Shown here piece after piece: positions 1 to 8,201 of a DNA stretch of 64,000 nt (position 1 is its first letter; each line of letters opens with the position of its first letter). This DNA comes from Streptomyces sp. H27-C3 (GTDB lineage: Bacteria > Actinomycetota > Actinomycetes > Streptomycetales > Streptomycetaceae). A model generated the notes under the pieces. That model worked only from the letters and a program-made list of their open reading frames with translations, did not search any database and was not told the DNA's origin. The position numbers were made by a program, and so were the translations under genes. The DNA lies in NCBI RefSeq assembly GCF_030063415.1, contig NZ_JASITA010000007.1, forward strand, positions 124,001 to 188,000, given 5' to 3'.

Positions 1-126
1 TTCGGCCTCGGCCAGGAACTTCGCCGCGCGCTCACCCCGCAGGGTGCCGGCCGCGCGCCCCTGGTGGGTGATGACGACGCTGCCGTCGCTGTGCGCTTCC
101 CAACCGAATCCATGAGGTTTCGGCAT
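1..126 (-). CDS. small conserved hypothetical protein (3' end outside window)
   Basis: An open frame on the minus strand starts with ATG at 124-126 and runs off the left edge without a stop, giving 42 residues. It begins MPKPHGFGWEAHSDGSVVIT and contains TLRGERAAKFLAEAE. This looks like the short actinobacterial proteins of about 60-70 residues with a small beta-rich N-terminus. No function is known to me. It is oriented the same way as the next gene, but about 190 nt of apparently non-coding DNA separate them. Confidence 0.55.
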   Translation of the reverse strand, partial: MPKPHGFGWEAHSDGSVVITHQGRAAGTLRGERAAKFLAEAE

Positions 127-314
127 GGAGGCATGGTGCCCGCCGGACGCGCTTGCGGCCATGTGTTTTAGGCGCCCGGCGGTTTCGCTGGGGTTTCACT
201 CGTCCGGGTCGGTTCTCCGGTGTGCACCGGGCGCGAGGACCGGTCCGCCCGCCTCGGCGCGCTCTGCCCGCCGGGAGCGGCAGGCCGTGCCCGGGACTCC
301 TCGTACGCGATCTC

Positions 315-1124
315 TCAGTACGGCCACTGGGGCGGGTCGGTGCAGAACGGGCCGCCCAGATTGGCGTGGGCCGGATTGTCCGGGTCGAGCTCGCCGTGCT
401 CGGCGATCAGCGTCTCGGCGAACTGCTCCGAGTCGTCCTGCGGCTCGTAGCCGATGGCCCGCGCGGACGACAGGTCCCACCACAGGCGGGTGTTCGCGGA
501 GGAGCCGTAGATGACGGTGTGGCCGACCCTCTCGGCGGTGAGCGCGGCGTGGAAGAGCCGCGCGCCGTCGCCCGGACTCATCCAGACCGAGAGCATCCGC
601 ACCGAGCTGGGCTCCATGAAGCAGGAGCCGATCCGTACGGAGACGGTCTCGACGCCGTGCAGGTCCCAGTACAGCTGCGCGAGGTCCTCACCGAAGGCCT
701 TGGAGAGCCCGTAGAAGGTGTCGGGGCGGTGCGGGGTGTCGATGGGGATGAGCGGCGCGCCCTCGGCGGGACGCGGGGTGAAGCCGACCGCGTGGTTCGA
801 CGAGGCTAAGACGATCCGGGCGACGCCCTCCTCGCGGGCCGCCTCGTAGAGGTTGTACGTCCCTTCGATGTTGGCGCGCACGATTTTCTCGAAGGAGGCT
901 TCCAGGGAGATGCCCGCGAGGTGGATGATCCCGTCTACGCCCCGCACGGCCTCGCGCAGCGCCTCCTTGTCGGCCAGGTCCGCGGTGATCGCCCTGGGCT
1001 CGCCCTCGATCGGAGTCGCGTCGAAAAGCCGCAGTTCATAGCCGTACGCCGGGAGGATCCCGCGCATCAGGGTGCCGAGGCCGCCCGCGGCGCCGGTGAG
1101 CAGGACGGTGCGTGGAGCAGGCAT
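315..1124 (-). CDS. udh: uronate dehydrogenase (NAD-dependent epimerase/dehydratase fold)
   Basis: This 269-residue extended SDR should oxidise a hexuronate (galacturonate or glucuronate) to the aldarolactone with NAD+. The Rossmann motif TGAAGGLG is at residues 10-17, the catalytic pair Y138/K142 lies in YGLSKAFGED, and the active-site serine is in ASSN near 109. The later blocks GSCFMEP...RMLS and SSANTRLWWD are hallmarks of the Agrobacterium-type Udh family as I recall it. ATG 1124 is preferred over the longer frame because GAGGAG sits just upstream. The divergent neighbour is a KdgD-type dehydratase, which supports a uronate-to-2-oxoglutarate route. The exact substrate is inferred. Confidence 0.85.
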   Translation of the reverse strand: MPAPRTVLLTGAAGGLGTLMRGILPAYGYELRLFDATPIEGEPRAITADLADKEALREAVRGVDGIIHLAGISLEASFEKIVRANIEGTYNLYEAAREEGVARIVLASSNHAVGFTPRPAEGAPLIPIDTPHRPDTFYGLSKAFGEDLAQLYWDLHGVETVSVRIGSCFMEPSSVRMLSVWMSPGDGARLFHAALTAERVGHTVIYGSSANTRLWWDLSSARAIGYEPQDDSEQFAETLIAEHGELDPDNPAHANLGGPFCTDPPQWPY

Positions 1125-1203
1125 CGGTGGGTCTCCTCGGTGCGCGGCAGGGCGGTGTGTGAGCGTGGCGTGGTCCACAGGGCATGGACGCGTCCGTGAA
1201 CCT

Positions 1204-1221
1204 TGTTTACATATGTGGACA
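1204..1221. promoter_or_regulatory. imperfect 18-bp palindrome between udh and kdgD
   Basis: The sequence TGTTTACATATGTGGACA is an inverted repeat centred on CATATG, with 7 of 9 positions per arm complementary. It lies in the udh/kdgD divergent spacer, about 80 nt upstream of the udh start, where a regulator could control both genes. Whether the IclR protein at 13208-13978 binds here is inference. Its own promoter carries a different 18-bp TGT...ACA palindrome. Confidence 0.4.
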
Positions 1222-1298
1222 CGCTACGGATCGCCGCCGGACCACGTCAAGTGTTGCGCGGAGGGGGTCGATCCGTCTGGGTCTTGCGGTTTCTCGTC

Positions 1299-1327
1299 TT
1301 GACCGGCCCCGTGGACCTGCTTTAGCG
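1299..1327 (+). promoter_or_regulatory. possible kdgD promoter
   Basis: TTGACC at 1299-1304 and TTAGCG at 1322-1327 are separated by 17 nt, a fair -35 and a weak -10. They point toward the kdgD start at 1385 and would leave a leader of about 50 nt. This is read by eye only. Confidence 0.4.
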
Positions 1328-1384
1328 TGACGGCGTTCAGGGATATGGACGCAGATCAGAATTGTGCACGCACAGGGAGCGCTC

Positions 1385-2320
1385 GTGACCTCAGCCCCGC
1401 TCGCCGACCGACTCGACGGTCTGCTCTTCTTTCCCGTCACCGCGTACGGACCGGACGGCGGTCTCGACCTCGAAGTCTTCCGCGCCCACGTACGCGCTGG
1501 CATCGACTCCGGCGCCGCCGCCGTCTTCGCGTGCTGCGGAACGGGCGAGTTCCACGCCCTGACCCCGGAGGAATTCCGCGACTGCGTAGCCGCGGCCGTG
1601 CAGGAGGCCGCGGGCCGGGTGCCCGTCGTCGCCGGCGCGGGCTACGGAACGGCGCTCGCGATCCAGTACGCGAAGGCGGCCGAGGCGGCGGGGGCGGACG
1701 GACTGCTCGCCATGCCTCCGTACCTCGTCGTCGCGGACCAGAAGGGGCTGCTGCGCCACTACACCGCGCTGGCAGCCGCGACCTCCCTCGACGTCATCGT
1801 CTACCAGCGCGACAACGCGATCTTCGCTCCGGAGACCGTCGTCGGACTCGCCCAGGTGCCCCGCATCATCGGGTTCAAGGACGGCCACGGCGACATCGAT
1901 CTGATGCAGCGCATCGTCAGCAGGGTGCGCCGGGAGCTTCCCGGCCACCCGTTCCTCTACTTCAACGGCCTGCCCACCGCGGAGCTCACCGGCCTCGCGT
2001 ACCGGGCCATCGGCGTCACTCTCTACTCGTCGGCGGTCTTCTGCTTCGCTCCCGACATCGCCCTTGCTTTCCACAAGGCGCTGAACAACGGCGACGACGT
2101 CACCGCCAACCGGCTGCTCGACCACTTCTTCGTGCCCCTGGTCGAACTGCGCAACGCGGGCCGCGGATACGCCGTATCGCTCGTCAAGGCGGGTGTACGG
2201 CTCGGTGGTCTGGACGTCGGCGAGGTCCGCCCGCCGCTCAATGAGCCCGACGCCTCGCACGTCAAGGAGCTGGCCGAACTGATCGCGAGCGCGCGGAGTC
2301 TCCTGGGGGACGACGCGTGA
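1385..2320 (+). CDS. kdgD: 5-dehydro-4-deoxyglucarate dehydratase (DapA/KdgD family)
   Basis: This 311-residue class I aldolase-fold enzyme should dehydrate and decarboxylate 5-keto-4-deoxyglucarate to 2-oxoglutarate semialdehyde. The Schiff-base lysine is K165 in GFKDG, and the conserved tyrosine is Y140 in VIVYQRDN, the pattern of KdgD rather than dihydrodipicolinate synthase. The GTG at 1385 is chosen over GTG 1364 because GGGAG at 1375-1379 is correctly spaced. Its stop overlaps the next gene by 4 nt (GTGA). Its product is the substrate of the dehydrogenase at 14107-15648, so the two loci probably form one pathway. Confidence 0.88.
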   Translation: MTSAPLADRLDGLLFFPVTAYGPDGGLDLEVFRAHVRAGIDSGAAAVFACCGTGEFHALTPEEFRDCVAAAVQEAAGRVPVVAGAGYGTALAIQYAKAAEAAGADGLLAMPPYLVVADQKGLLRHYTALAAATSLDVIVYQRDNAIFAPETVVGLAQVPRIIGFKDGHGDIDLMQRIVSRVRRELPGHPFLYFNGLPTAELTGLAYRAIGVTLYSSAVFCFAPDIALAFHKALNNGDDVTANRLLDHFFVPLVELRNAGRGYAVSLVKAGVRLGGLDVGEVRPPLNEPDASHVKELAELIASARSLLGDDA

Positions 2321-3483
2321 GGGCCTCCGCCTTCGTCTACCCCTGGGACGTCGTGGGCGACCCGGACGTCGCCGTCCGCATCGCGGACCTCGGCGTCCGG
2401 CAGGTGACCCTCGCATCGGCCTACCACTCGACCAGGGCCCTGACCCCGCGCCACCCCGGCCACCGCATCGTCACCGCCGAACACGCTTCGGTGCTCTACC
2501 CCGTGGACGAGGACCGCTGGGCCGGGCGCGCCCTGCGGCCGTACGCCGCCGGCGCCTGGGCGCCGACCGCCGACCCGTACGGCGAGGCGGCGCACGCGCT
2601 CACGGAGGCCGGGCTCGACGTCCACTCCTGGGTCGTCCTGGCCCACAACTCCCGTCTCGGCGCCGAGCATCCGGACACCAGCGTGGTCAACGCCTACAGC
2701 GACCGCTACCCCTGGGCGCCCTGCATCGCCCAGCCCGCCGTCCGTGCCTACCTCGTCGCCCTCGCGGCGGAAGCGGCCGTACGACCCGGCGCGCGGGGCA
2801 CCGAGCTGGAGTCCTGCGGCTGGTACGGGCTGGCCCATCTGCACGCGCACGACAAGATCGGGGGAGTCGGGCTCGGGGACGCGGCGCAGTATCTGATGTC
2901 GCTCTGCTTCTGCCCGGCCTGCCGCTCCGGCTACGCGGAACTCGGCCTGAACGCAGATGAATTGAGCGCGACCGTACGTCGCGCGCTGGACCCCGTGTGG
3001 TCTGCGGGCTCGCTGGAAGCAGGCTGGCCCGCGGTGGAGAAGCTCATCGGGGCGGACCTCGCGGCCACGACCCTGGAGTGGCGCACCCGGACCGCCCGCA
3101 CGCTCCAGGAGTCGGCGGTCGGCGCGGTACGGGCAGCGGCGCCGCCGGGCTTCCAGGTGCTGCTGCACGCCGATCCGACGGCGTACCACTGCGGTGCGAA
3201 CGTCGGCGTCGATCCGGAGCACATCATGCGGGTAGCCGACGGCGTGGTCGTTCCCTGCGCCGCCGGTCCGCATCTGATCGCCCCCTTCGCGGAGCACCGC
3301 GCCGGGGGAGGCGTCCTCGCGGCCAACCTCACCGTGGTCTCCGGCATGGGCGGCAGTCCGGCCTCGCTCGCGGCGGACGTGGAGCGCGCGGCCGGACTCG
3401 GCGCCACTGAACTGCGGCTCTATCACGCGGGCCTGGCGTCCGACGCGGACCTGAGGCTCGTGCGGGAGGCTCTGGGGGTGTGA
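2317..3483 (+). CDS. uncharacterised protein coupled to kdgD, CxCxxC motif
   Basis: This 388-residue protein has no signal peptide or membrane segment that I can see. Its start overlaps the kdgD stop (GTGA), which implies translational coupling and a role in the same catabolism. A Cys cluster CFCPACRSGY sits at 197-206 (C197, C199, C202). Similar C-x-C-x2-C segments occur in putative TIM-barrel glycosidases, and alternating blocks such as LTEAGLDVHSWVVL and LESCGWYGLAHLHAHDK would fit a barrel. A hydrolase acting on uronate-containing saccharides is one possibility, but I do not recognise the family firmly. A strong hairpin follows the stop. Confidence 0.75.
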   Translation: MRASAFVYPWDVVGDPDVAVRIADLGVRQVTLASAYHSTRALTPRHPGHRIVTAEHASVLYPVDEDRWAGRALRPYAAGAWAPTADPYGEAAHALTEAGLDVHSWVVLAHNSRLGAEHPDTSVVNAYSDRYPWAPCIAQPAVRAYLVALAAEAAVRPGARGTELESCGWYGLAHLHAHDKIGGVGLGDAAQYLMSLCFCPACRSGYAELGLNADELSATVRRALDPVWSAGSLEAGWPAVEKLIGADLAATTLEWRTRTARTLQESAVGAVRAAAPPGFQVLLHADPTAYHCGANVGVDPEHIMRVADGVVVPCAAGPHLIAPFAEHRAGGGVLAANLTVVSGMGGSPASLAADVERAAGLGATELRLYHAGLASDADLRLVREALGV

Positions 3484-3484
3484 G

Positions 3485-3523
3485 GGTCGGCCGAAGCCGG
3501 TTGCGTGGTGGCTTCGGCCGACC
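3485..3523 (+). terminator. hairpin terminator after kdgD operon
   Basis: GGTCGGCCGAAGCC at 3485-3498 pairs perfectly with GGCTTCGGCCGACC at 3510-3523, a 14-bp stem with an 11-nt loop. It starts right after the stop codon at 3483. Confidence 0.8.
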
Positions 3524-3680
3524 GCCAGGCCCCGGCGGCGAAGGCGGCGTAGCCGAGGGGGACGATCGCGCGTCCGCTGAACAGCAGGGGGGAACCGGTC
3601 CAGGTTGATCCGGCCGAGCGGACCGGCCCGCCACGTCACCAGGAGGCTGAGCAGTCCGACGACGGCGGCGGCGATAGAAC
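3524..3680 (-). pseudogene. remnant of an ABC-2 type permease
   Basis: Minus-strand translation reads VVGLLSLLVTW...GPLGRINLDRF in one frame and continues as LFSGRAIVPLGYAAFAAGAW in another. These pieces resemble the membrane region of ABC-2 permeases (a long extracytoplasmic Arg/Asp-rich stretch followed by PLGYA.FA). A frameshift and loss of both ends leave about 50 codons. No intact ABC ATPase is nearby. The assignment rests on short motif similarity. Confidence 0.4.
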
Positions 3681-3755
3681 GCTAGCTCTGTCTCCTATGT
3701 CAACGAGCCGGGAGTCGGCGGCGCGCTCTGTGGTGCCAGGGCCCCGGCGAAGTTA

Positions 3756-3775
3756 TGGACTGGTCGGTTCAAAAC
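3756..3775 (+). promoter_or_regulatory. putative TetR operator, copy 1
   Basis: The 20-mer ending in GTTCAAAAC lies 17 nt before the TetR start at 3793. It matches 16 of 20 positions with the reverse complement of 4445-4464, which lies just upstream of the neighbouring efflux gene. A paired site in front of both regulator and transporter is what an autoregulated TetR/MFS module would show. Confidence 0.6.
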
Positions 3776-3792
3776 ATGTTAGCGTCCTCGTC

Positions 3793-4374
3793 ATGGCCCG
3801 CCCGAGGAAGTTCGACGAGGAGCAGGCGGTCGATGCCGCGATGGAGGCGTTCTGGGCCGCCGGCTACGAGGCGACGTCCACGCAGGATCTGTGCGAGGCC
3901 ACCGGTCTGGGCCGCAGCAGCATTTACAACACCTTCAAGAGCAAGCGCGATCTCTTCGACCGGGCGCTCGCCCGCTATATGGAGTTCAAGAACGCCGAGC
4001 TGACCGCCCTGATGGAGAGCGATCTGCCGGTGCGGGAGAAGCTCCGTACCCAACTCCAGCTGGTGATCGACGAGGAGTTCGGCCGCGGTCGCGACGGCCG
4101 CGGCTGTCTGGTCGTCAATACGGCCGTCGAGGCGGCCACTCGCGAGCAGGGGCTCAAGGAGGATCTGGCGCGTGACTACGGGGTGCGGCTGTCGGTGATC
4201 CGCGCCGCGATCGAATCCGGGCAGCGGGACGGCGACATCGCCCGCGACAAGGATGCCCTGGCCCTCGCGCACTTCGTGATCGCGACCGTCGCCGGACTGC
4301 GGGTCTCGGCACGGGTCACTTCGGAGCGGTCCACCTTGGAAAGCATCGCGGACGCGGCTCTCAGCGCACTGTGA
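3793..4374 (+). CDS. TetR/AcrR-family transcriptional regulator
   Basis: This 193-residue regulator has a typical N-terminal helix-turn-helix (residues about 25-47, ATSTQDLCEATGLGRSSIYNTF), followed by an all-helical ligand domain with GRGCLVVNTAVE around 100, as in TetR_C groups controlling efflux pumps. ATG 3793 (MARPRKFDEEQAV) is preferred over the upstream in-frame start because family members begin here and the putative operator overlaps the longer frame. It precedes an MFS exporter, and matching sites lie before both genes, so it probably represses itself and the pump. The inducer is unknown. Confidence 0.88.
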   Translation: MARPRKFDEEQAVDAAMEAFWAAGYEATSTQDLCEATGLGRSSIYNTFKSKRDLFDRALARYMEFKNAELTALMESDLPVREKLRTQLQLVIDEEFGRGRDGRGCLVVNTAVEAATREQGLKEDLARDYGVRLSVIRAAIESGQRDGDIARDKDALALAHFVIATVAGLRVSARVTSERSTLESIADAALSAL

Positions 4375-4412
4375 AGACCGCGCGCGTGGCGAAGACCGCA
4401 CGGTGAAAAACG

Positions 4413-4436
4413 CCCCCGTCGTCCGGGGGTTTCTTT
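4413..4436 (+). terminator. intrinsic terminator between TetR and MFS genes
   Basis: CCCCCG (4413-4418) and CGGGGG (4424-4429) form a short GC stem followed by TTTCTTT. This is an unusually U-rich tail for this genome. Confidence 0.65.
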
Positions 4437-4444
4437 ACGGGTTC

Positions 4445-4464
4445 GTTTTGAACTGAACGGTACA
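4445..4464 (-). promoter_or_regulatory. putative TetR operator, copy 2
   Basis: Read on the minus strand this is TGTACCGTTCAGTTCAAAAC, 16 of 20 identical to 3756-3775. It ends 18 nt before the MFS start at 4483. It contains a GTTCAGTTC direct repeat and probably overlaps the transporter promoter. Confidence 0.6.
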
Positions 4465-4482
4465 AAAAGGAGCGCCACACTC

Positions 4483-5709
4483 ATGCCGATCGCCGTCTAC
4501 ATACTGGGCCTGGGCATCTTCGCCCAGGGAACCTCCGAGTTCATGCTCTCCGGGCTGCTGCCCACCATGGCCGCCGACCTGGGCGTTTCCATCCCCGACG
4601 CGGGCCTGCTCATCTCCGCCTTCGCCGTCGGAATGGTCGTCGGCGCACCGGTGACGAGTGTGCTCACCCTGCGTGTGCCCCGGCGCACCGCCCTCGCCGC
4701 CTTCCAACTCGTCTTCATCGCCGGGCACGTGGTGGCGGCCCTGGTGCCGGACTACGGGGTGGTGTTCGCGACCCGTGTGGTGACCGCGGTCGCCTACGCC
4801 GGGTTCTGGAGCGTGGCCGCCGCGGCGGCCGTCAGCCTGGTGCCCGTCGGCGCCAAGGGCAAGGCGCTCTCCGTCGTCGCCACCGGCCTCACGCTCGCCA
4901 CGATCGTGGGCGTACCCGCCGGGACGCTCCTGAGTCAGTACGTCGACTGGCAGGCCGCGTTCTGGGGCGTGGCCGTGTTCACCCTGGTGAGCCTCGTGGC
5001 GATGCTGGCCGTCCTGCCCGGCGGCCACGCGGCGGACCGGCAGATTCCCTCGGTGCGGCGGGAGTTGAAGGGGATGGCCCGGCCGGCGCTCTGGGTGTCG
5101 TTCGCGGTCACCGTGCTGACCTTCGGCGCGGCCATCGTCACCTTCAGCTATCTCGCGCCGCTGCTCACCGAGGTCAGCGGAGTGCCGGAGAGCTGGGTGC
5201 CCGCCGTGCTCTCCCTGTACGGAGTCGGCGGGCTGATCGGCATGACCATCGGTGGACGCGTCGCCGACGCCCACCCGATCCGTACGCTCTACTTCGGGGT
5301 CGGCGGACTCACGGTCCTGTCCGCCGCCCTCGCCGCGGCGGCGTCGAATCCGGTCGTCACGATCGGCCTGGTCCTTCTCCTCGGCGTGGCCGGCTATGTC
5401 ACCAACCCGGTGCTTCAGTCACGGGTGTTCAGCATCGCCCCCGACGCACCGACGCTGGTTCCGGCGGTCAACACCTCGGCCTTCAACGTGGGCATCACCC
5501 TCACGCCGATGCTGGGCGGCATGGCCATCGACGCCGGACTCGGCTACGCCTCGGTCGCCTGGGTCGGCGCCGGTGTCGGCGCCCTGGGCGTCGCCGCCAC
5601 GGCCTGGGCGGCCGCGCTCCAGCGCCGAGCAATCCGGAGCCGGGTGGTGGCGGGAAGCGGGCTCCGCGTAGCGGCCGGGGACGTTCCGCGAGGTCAGCCC
5701 GCCCAGTGA
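4483..5709 (+). CDS. MFS drug exporter, Cmx/CmrA-like (DHA1)
   Basis: This 408-residue protein has about 12 hydrophobic segments and opens with MPIAVYILGLGIFAQGTSEF, followed by MLSGLLPTMAADLGV and VGMVVGAP. That is close to the chloramphenicol exporters Cmx/CmrA as I remember them. It likely expels an amphiphilic drug by proton antiport in the cytoplasmic membrane. A TetR gene lies upstream and a shared operator-like site sits at 4445-4464. The Arg-rich C-terminal tail overlaps the last 16 nt of the minus-strand pseudogene downstream. The actual substrate cannot be read from sequence. Confidence 0.85.
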   Translation: MPIAVYILGLGIFAQGTSEFMLSGLLPTMAADLGVSIPDAGLLISAFAVGMVVGAPVTSVLTLRVPRRTALAAFQLVFIAGHVVAALVPDYGVVFATRVVTAVAYAGFWSVAAAAAVSLVPVGAKGKALSVVATGLTLATIVGVPAGTLLSQYVDWQAAFWGVAVFTLVSLVAMLAVLPGGHAADRQIPSVRRELKGMARPALWVSFAVTVLTFGAAIVTFSYLAPLLTEVSGVPESWVPAVLSLYGVGGLIGMTIGGRVADAHPIRTLYFGVGGLTVLSAALAAAASNPVVTIGLVLLLGVAGYVTNPVLQSRVFSIAPDAPTLVPAVNTSAFNVGITLTPMLGGMAIDAGLGYASVAWVGAGVGALGVAATAWAAALQRRAIRSRVVAGSGLRVAAGDVPRGQPAQ

Positions 5710-6937
5710 CCGGACAGGAAGGCGACGGCGACGAGGGTCGACAGGGGGGCGGCGACGTACAGATAGGCACTCTTCAGTCAGGCCCGGCGCAGGCTCCAGG
5801 CGGCTAGGAGTGTCCACAGGGGCCACCACAGGAGGGTGGCGCGAGGAACAGACGTGTACCAGTAGGGCGTCCCCAGCGCCCACAGGCTGAGCCCGATATA
5901 GACGGCCTCCGGCCAGCGCCGGAGTCTCAGGAGGACGCCGAGCAGTACGACGCCGCCGACCATCGCCAGCAGTTCGGCCTGGCACATCAGGGCGTACCCG
6001 GTGGCCTGGGTATGCTCGAAGGCGGCCCGCCAGGTGTGCTGCCAGGCCTCCCAGGGGGCGTGGAACTCCCGGTACCAGCCGCGTTCCTGGGCGTGTTTCC
6101 ACGCCATCCAGTCGCCGGTGTGCGCGTGCAGGTATCAGCTGTGGAGAACCGCGGGCAGGGCGGGCAGCGCGATCCACGGTGCCCGGTACCAGTCGCGGCG
6201 GTTGGACGCGGTGGTGACGAAGTGGACGGCGAGGGCCGCGGTGAGGAAGAGGCCGCTGATGCGCACGGTGGTCCCCAGGCACGTCAGGGTGGCCGCCAGG
6301 GGCCAGTTGTGGCGCTGGGCGGCCAGCCAGGCGGGCAGAGCGAGGGCGAGGAAGAGCGCCTCGGTGTAACCGGCGGCCAGGAACACCGCGAACGGTGAGA
6401 GCAGCAGGAAGAGAACGGCACGCTGTCCCGCCGCCCTCCCGGGCAGATGGAGCCGTGCGATGCGGGCGAGCGCGACGACGGCGACGGCCCCGGCGGCGAA
6501 GGAAATCAGCAGACCCGCCGCTGTCCAGTGCGGGACCACGGTGTGAACGGCCCGCAGCAGGAGGGGGAAACCGGGGAAGAAGGCCTCCCTGTTGTCCCAG
6601 CCGGCGGTCCAGGGGCCCGTCCCTTCGGGGAAGTAGCCGCTCTGCGCTATGTGCAGAAAGTGCCACCAGTCCCACTGCTCCCACGGCGACAGCAGCGAAG
6701 GGGCGTGCCTGCTCTTCGGGTTGTCGGGGAACAGCCACCGTGTGCAGTGGGCGACGGTCCAGATGCCCGCTCTGGTGAACAGATAAAGCCACAGCGCGTC
6801 GCGGTCGCCGGGAGTGAGCGAAAGGGGCAGCCGGCCGGTGAACTGTCGGCGTGCGGACGCCCCCTGCCGGAGACGCGGCGCGGCCTTCGGCTCGTACGGG
6901 CGGGGGCAGCCGGGGGCCGCAGTGGCGGTGCGGTCAT
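5694..6937 (-). pseudogene. mannosyltransferase-like membrane protein interrupted by two TGA codons
   Basis: One minus-strand frame from about 6900 to 5694 encodes a polytopic protein of the actinobacterial PIG-V-like mannosyltransferase type (WEQWDWWHFLHIAQSGYFPEG, then WDNREAFFPGFPLLLRAVHT). It is cut by TGA at 6135-6137 (AVLHS*YLHAHTGDWMAWKHA) and by TGA at 5778-5780 (WSLRRA*LKSAYLYVAAPL), and continues in the same frame to a final TGA at 5694-5696. In homologues I recall, both positions are tryptophan, so each stop is one G-to-A change from TGG. The best start (ATG 6935-6937 with AGGAG upstream) is in a different frame from the body, suggesting a further frameshift near 6840-6900. Likely inactive, unless UGA is read through. 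Confidence 0.8.
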
Positions 6938-7047
6938 GGGCGGACTCCTGAGTGCGGGCGGAGGGGCATCGGGGCATGGGGAATCGCCCGGCGGCGGTCA
7001 TGACGGGCAGGAGAGTTGGGGGGAAGGGGGTGCGGCGCGCGGGCGCG

Positions 7048-7491
7048 TTATGAGCCGGGCGGCGCCGAGGTCGAGGAGTAGGTCGAGGGGAAGTCGGACG
7101 GCGTACCCGACCCCGGATACGTCGGCGCGCTGGACGCGGTGCCGGGCGGGGCGTCGCTCGCGGTGTCCGACGGTGTGCCGTCCGTCGAGCCGGACGAGGG
7201 AGGGCCGGTGGGCAGCGTGGTCCGTGCGGGGGAGGGGGAGGAGGCGGGCGCGTCGGACGGCGTACTGGCCGGAACCGTGGCGCCGCGATTGCTCGGCAGC
7301 AGGGCCGCCACGGCCGCTCCGGTACCGGCGAAGGCCACACACAGAACGGCGGCCAGCGCGGCGAGATGCCGGCGCCGACGCCGGTCGCCGCGCTCCACGA
7401 TCACCGAGACGGGCACGGACCTGGCGCCCGCCCGACCGGCGGCGGCAGCCTGCTTGAACACGGACTTCAGCGGGTCGTGGGGCTCAGGCAC
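7048..7491 (-). CDS. membrane-anchored partner of ECF sigma factor (putative anti-sigma-like)
   Basis: This 147-residue protein has a short basic cytoplasmic N-terminus, one transmembrane helix at about 42-66, and a long Ser/Thr/Pro/Gly-rich external tail. Its start overlaps the 3' end of the sigma gene by 8 nt, so both are co-translated. That arrangement matches sigma plus membrane regulator pairs, but I see no ZAS or HxxxCxxC motif in it. The anti-sigma role is an inference from position. A low-complexity secreted tail could also sense the cell wall. Confidence 0.7.
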   Translation of the reverse strand: MPEPHDPLKSVFKQAAAAGRAGARSVPVSVIVERGDRRRRRHLAALAAVLCVAFAGTGAAVAALLPSNRGATVPASTPSDAPASSPSPARTTLPTGPPSSGSTDGTPSDTASDAPPGTASSAPTYPGSGTPSDFPSTYSSTSAPPGS

Positions 7492-8017
7492 CGGAGGTCT
7501 CCTCAGCGCGGGGGTCCTGCAGAAGGTGGGAGAGAGCGGCCCGTCCCCGGACCAGATGCGTCTTCACGGTGCTCGCGGAAAGACCGGTCTCGGCCGCGAT
7601 CTGCTCGACGGTGAGGTCGCACACGTAATGCAGCGTCACGGTCCGCCGCTGCCTGCCTGGCAGTTCGCGCAGCGCCGAGACCAGCGCGACCTGTTCGGGC
7701 CCCGGCCCGTCGACGGACGGTGGGCTGCCGCCGCGCTGCCAGGCATCGGCCGAGCGGCGGTGCCCACGCCATCGGCTCACGGCCAGCCGCCACGCGACCG
7801 TGCGGATCCACGCCTCGGGTTCCCGACCCCGGTCGAGCTGGCGCCGCCTGCTCCAGCCCCGGACGAACGCCTCCTGCACGACGTCCTGGGCCTCGTGCAG
7901 ATCGCCGAGCATCACGTACAACTGGCCGGTGAGCCGTGCCGCCGCATGCGCGTAGAACTCTTCGAACTCCTCGACGGTCAACAACGACTCCTGGGTCTCT
8001 TCGGTCTCATCTGGCAT
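7484..8017 (-). CDS. ECF RNA polymerase sigma factor (SigE-family-like)
   Basis: This 177-residue protein carries sigma-70 region 2 (about 15-85: EFYAHAAARLTGQLYVMLGD, AQDVVQEAFVRGW) and region 4 (about 115-165: LRELPGRQRRTVTLHYVCDL, IAAETGLSASTVKTHLVRGR). ATG 8017 (MPDETEETQ) is preferred to the ATG six codons upstream by comparison with relatives. The overlapping membrane protein is its probable regulator. The divergent gene at 8202 encodes a secreted peptidase that could be a target, but I found no matching promoter pair. Confidence 0.88.
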   Translation of the reverse strand: MPDETEETQESLLTVEEFEEFYAHAAARLTGQLYVMLGDLHEAQDVVQEAFVRGWSRRRQLDRGREPEAWIRTVAWRLAVSRWRGHRRSADAWQRGGSPPSVDGPGPEQVALVSALRELPGRQRRTVTLHYVCDLTVEQIAAETGLSASTVKTHLVRGRAALSHLLQDPRAEETSGA

Positions 8018-8201
8018 ACGCCCGGGAACACCCATCCGGTTGACACGGGAGTCACAGGAGCGCAGTGAGAGACGTCACAGCGCGCGCGGTGCGCGACACG
8101 CGGCGGTGGAACCCTCCTGCGGAGTGATCACAGGGAAACGGGAAACGCATAACATGCGCGCGATGTATCCATCGCAGCACTTCCGTCCGAGGGGACTCAG
8201 C

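Noticed and set aside
4435..5274. 279-codon minus-strand frame rich in His/Gly/Asp
   Set aside because: Antisense of the MFS gene; the His/Gly/Glu bias is a reverse-strand effect.
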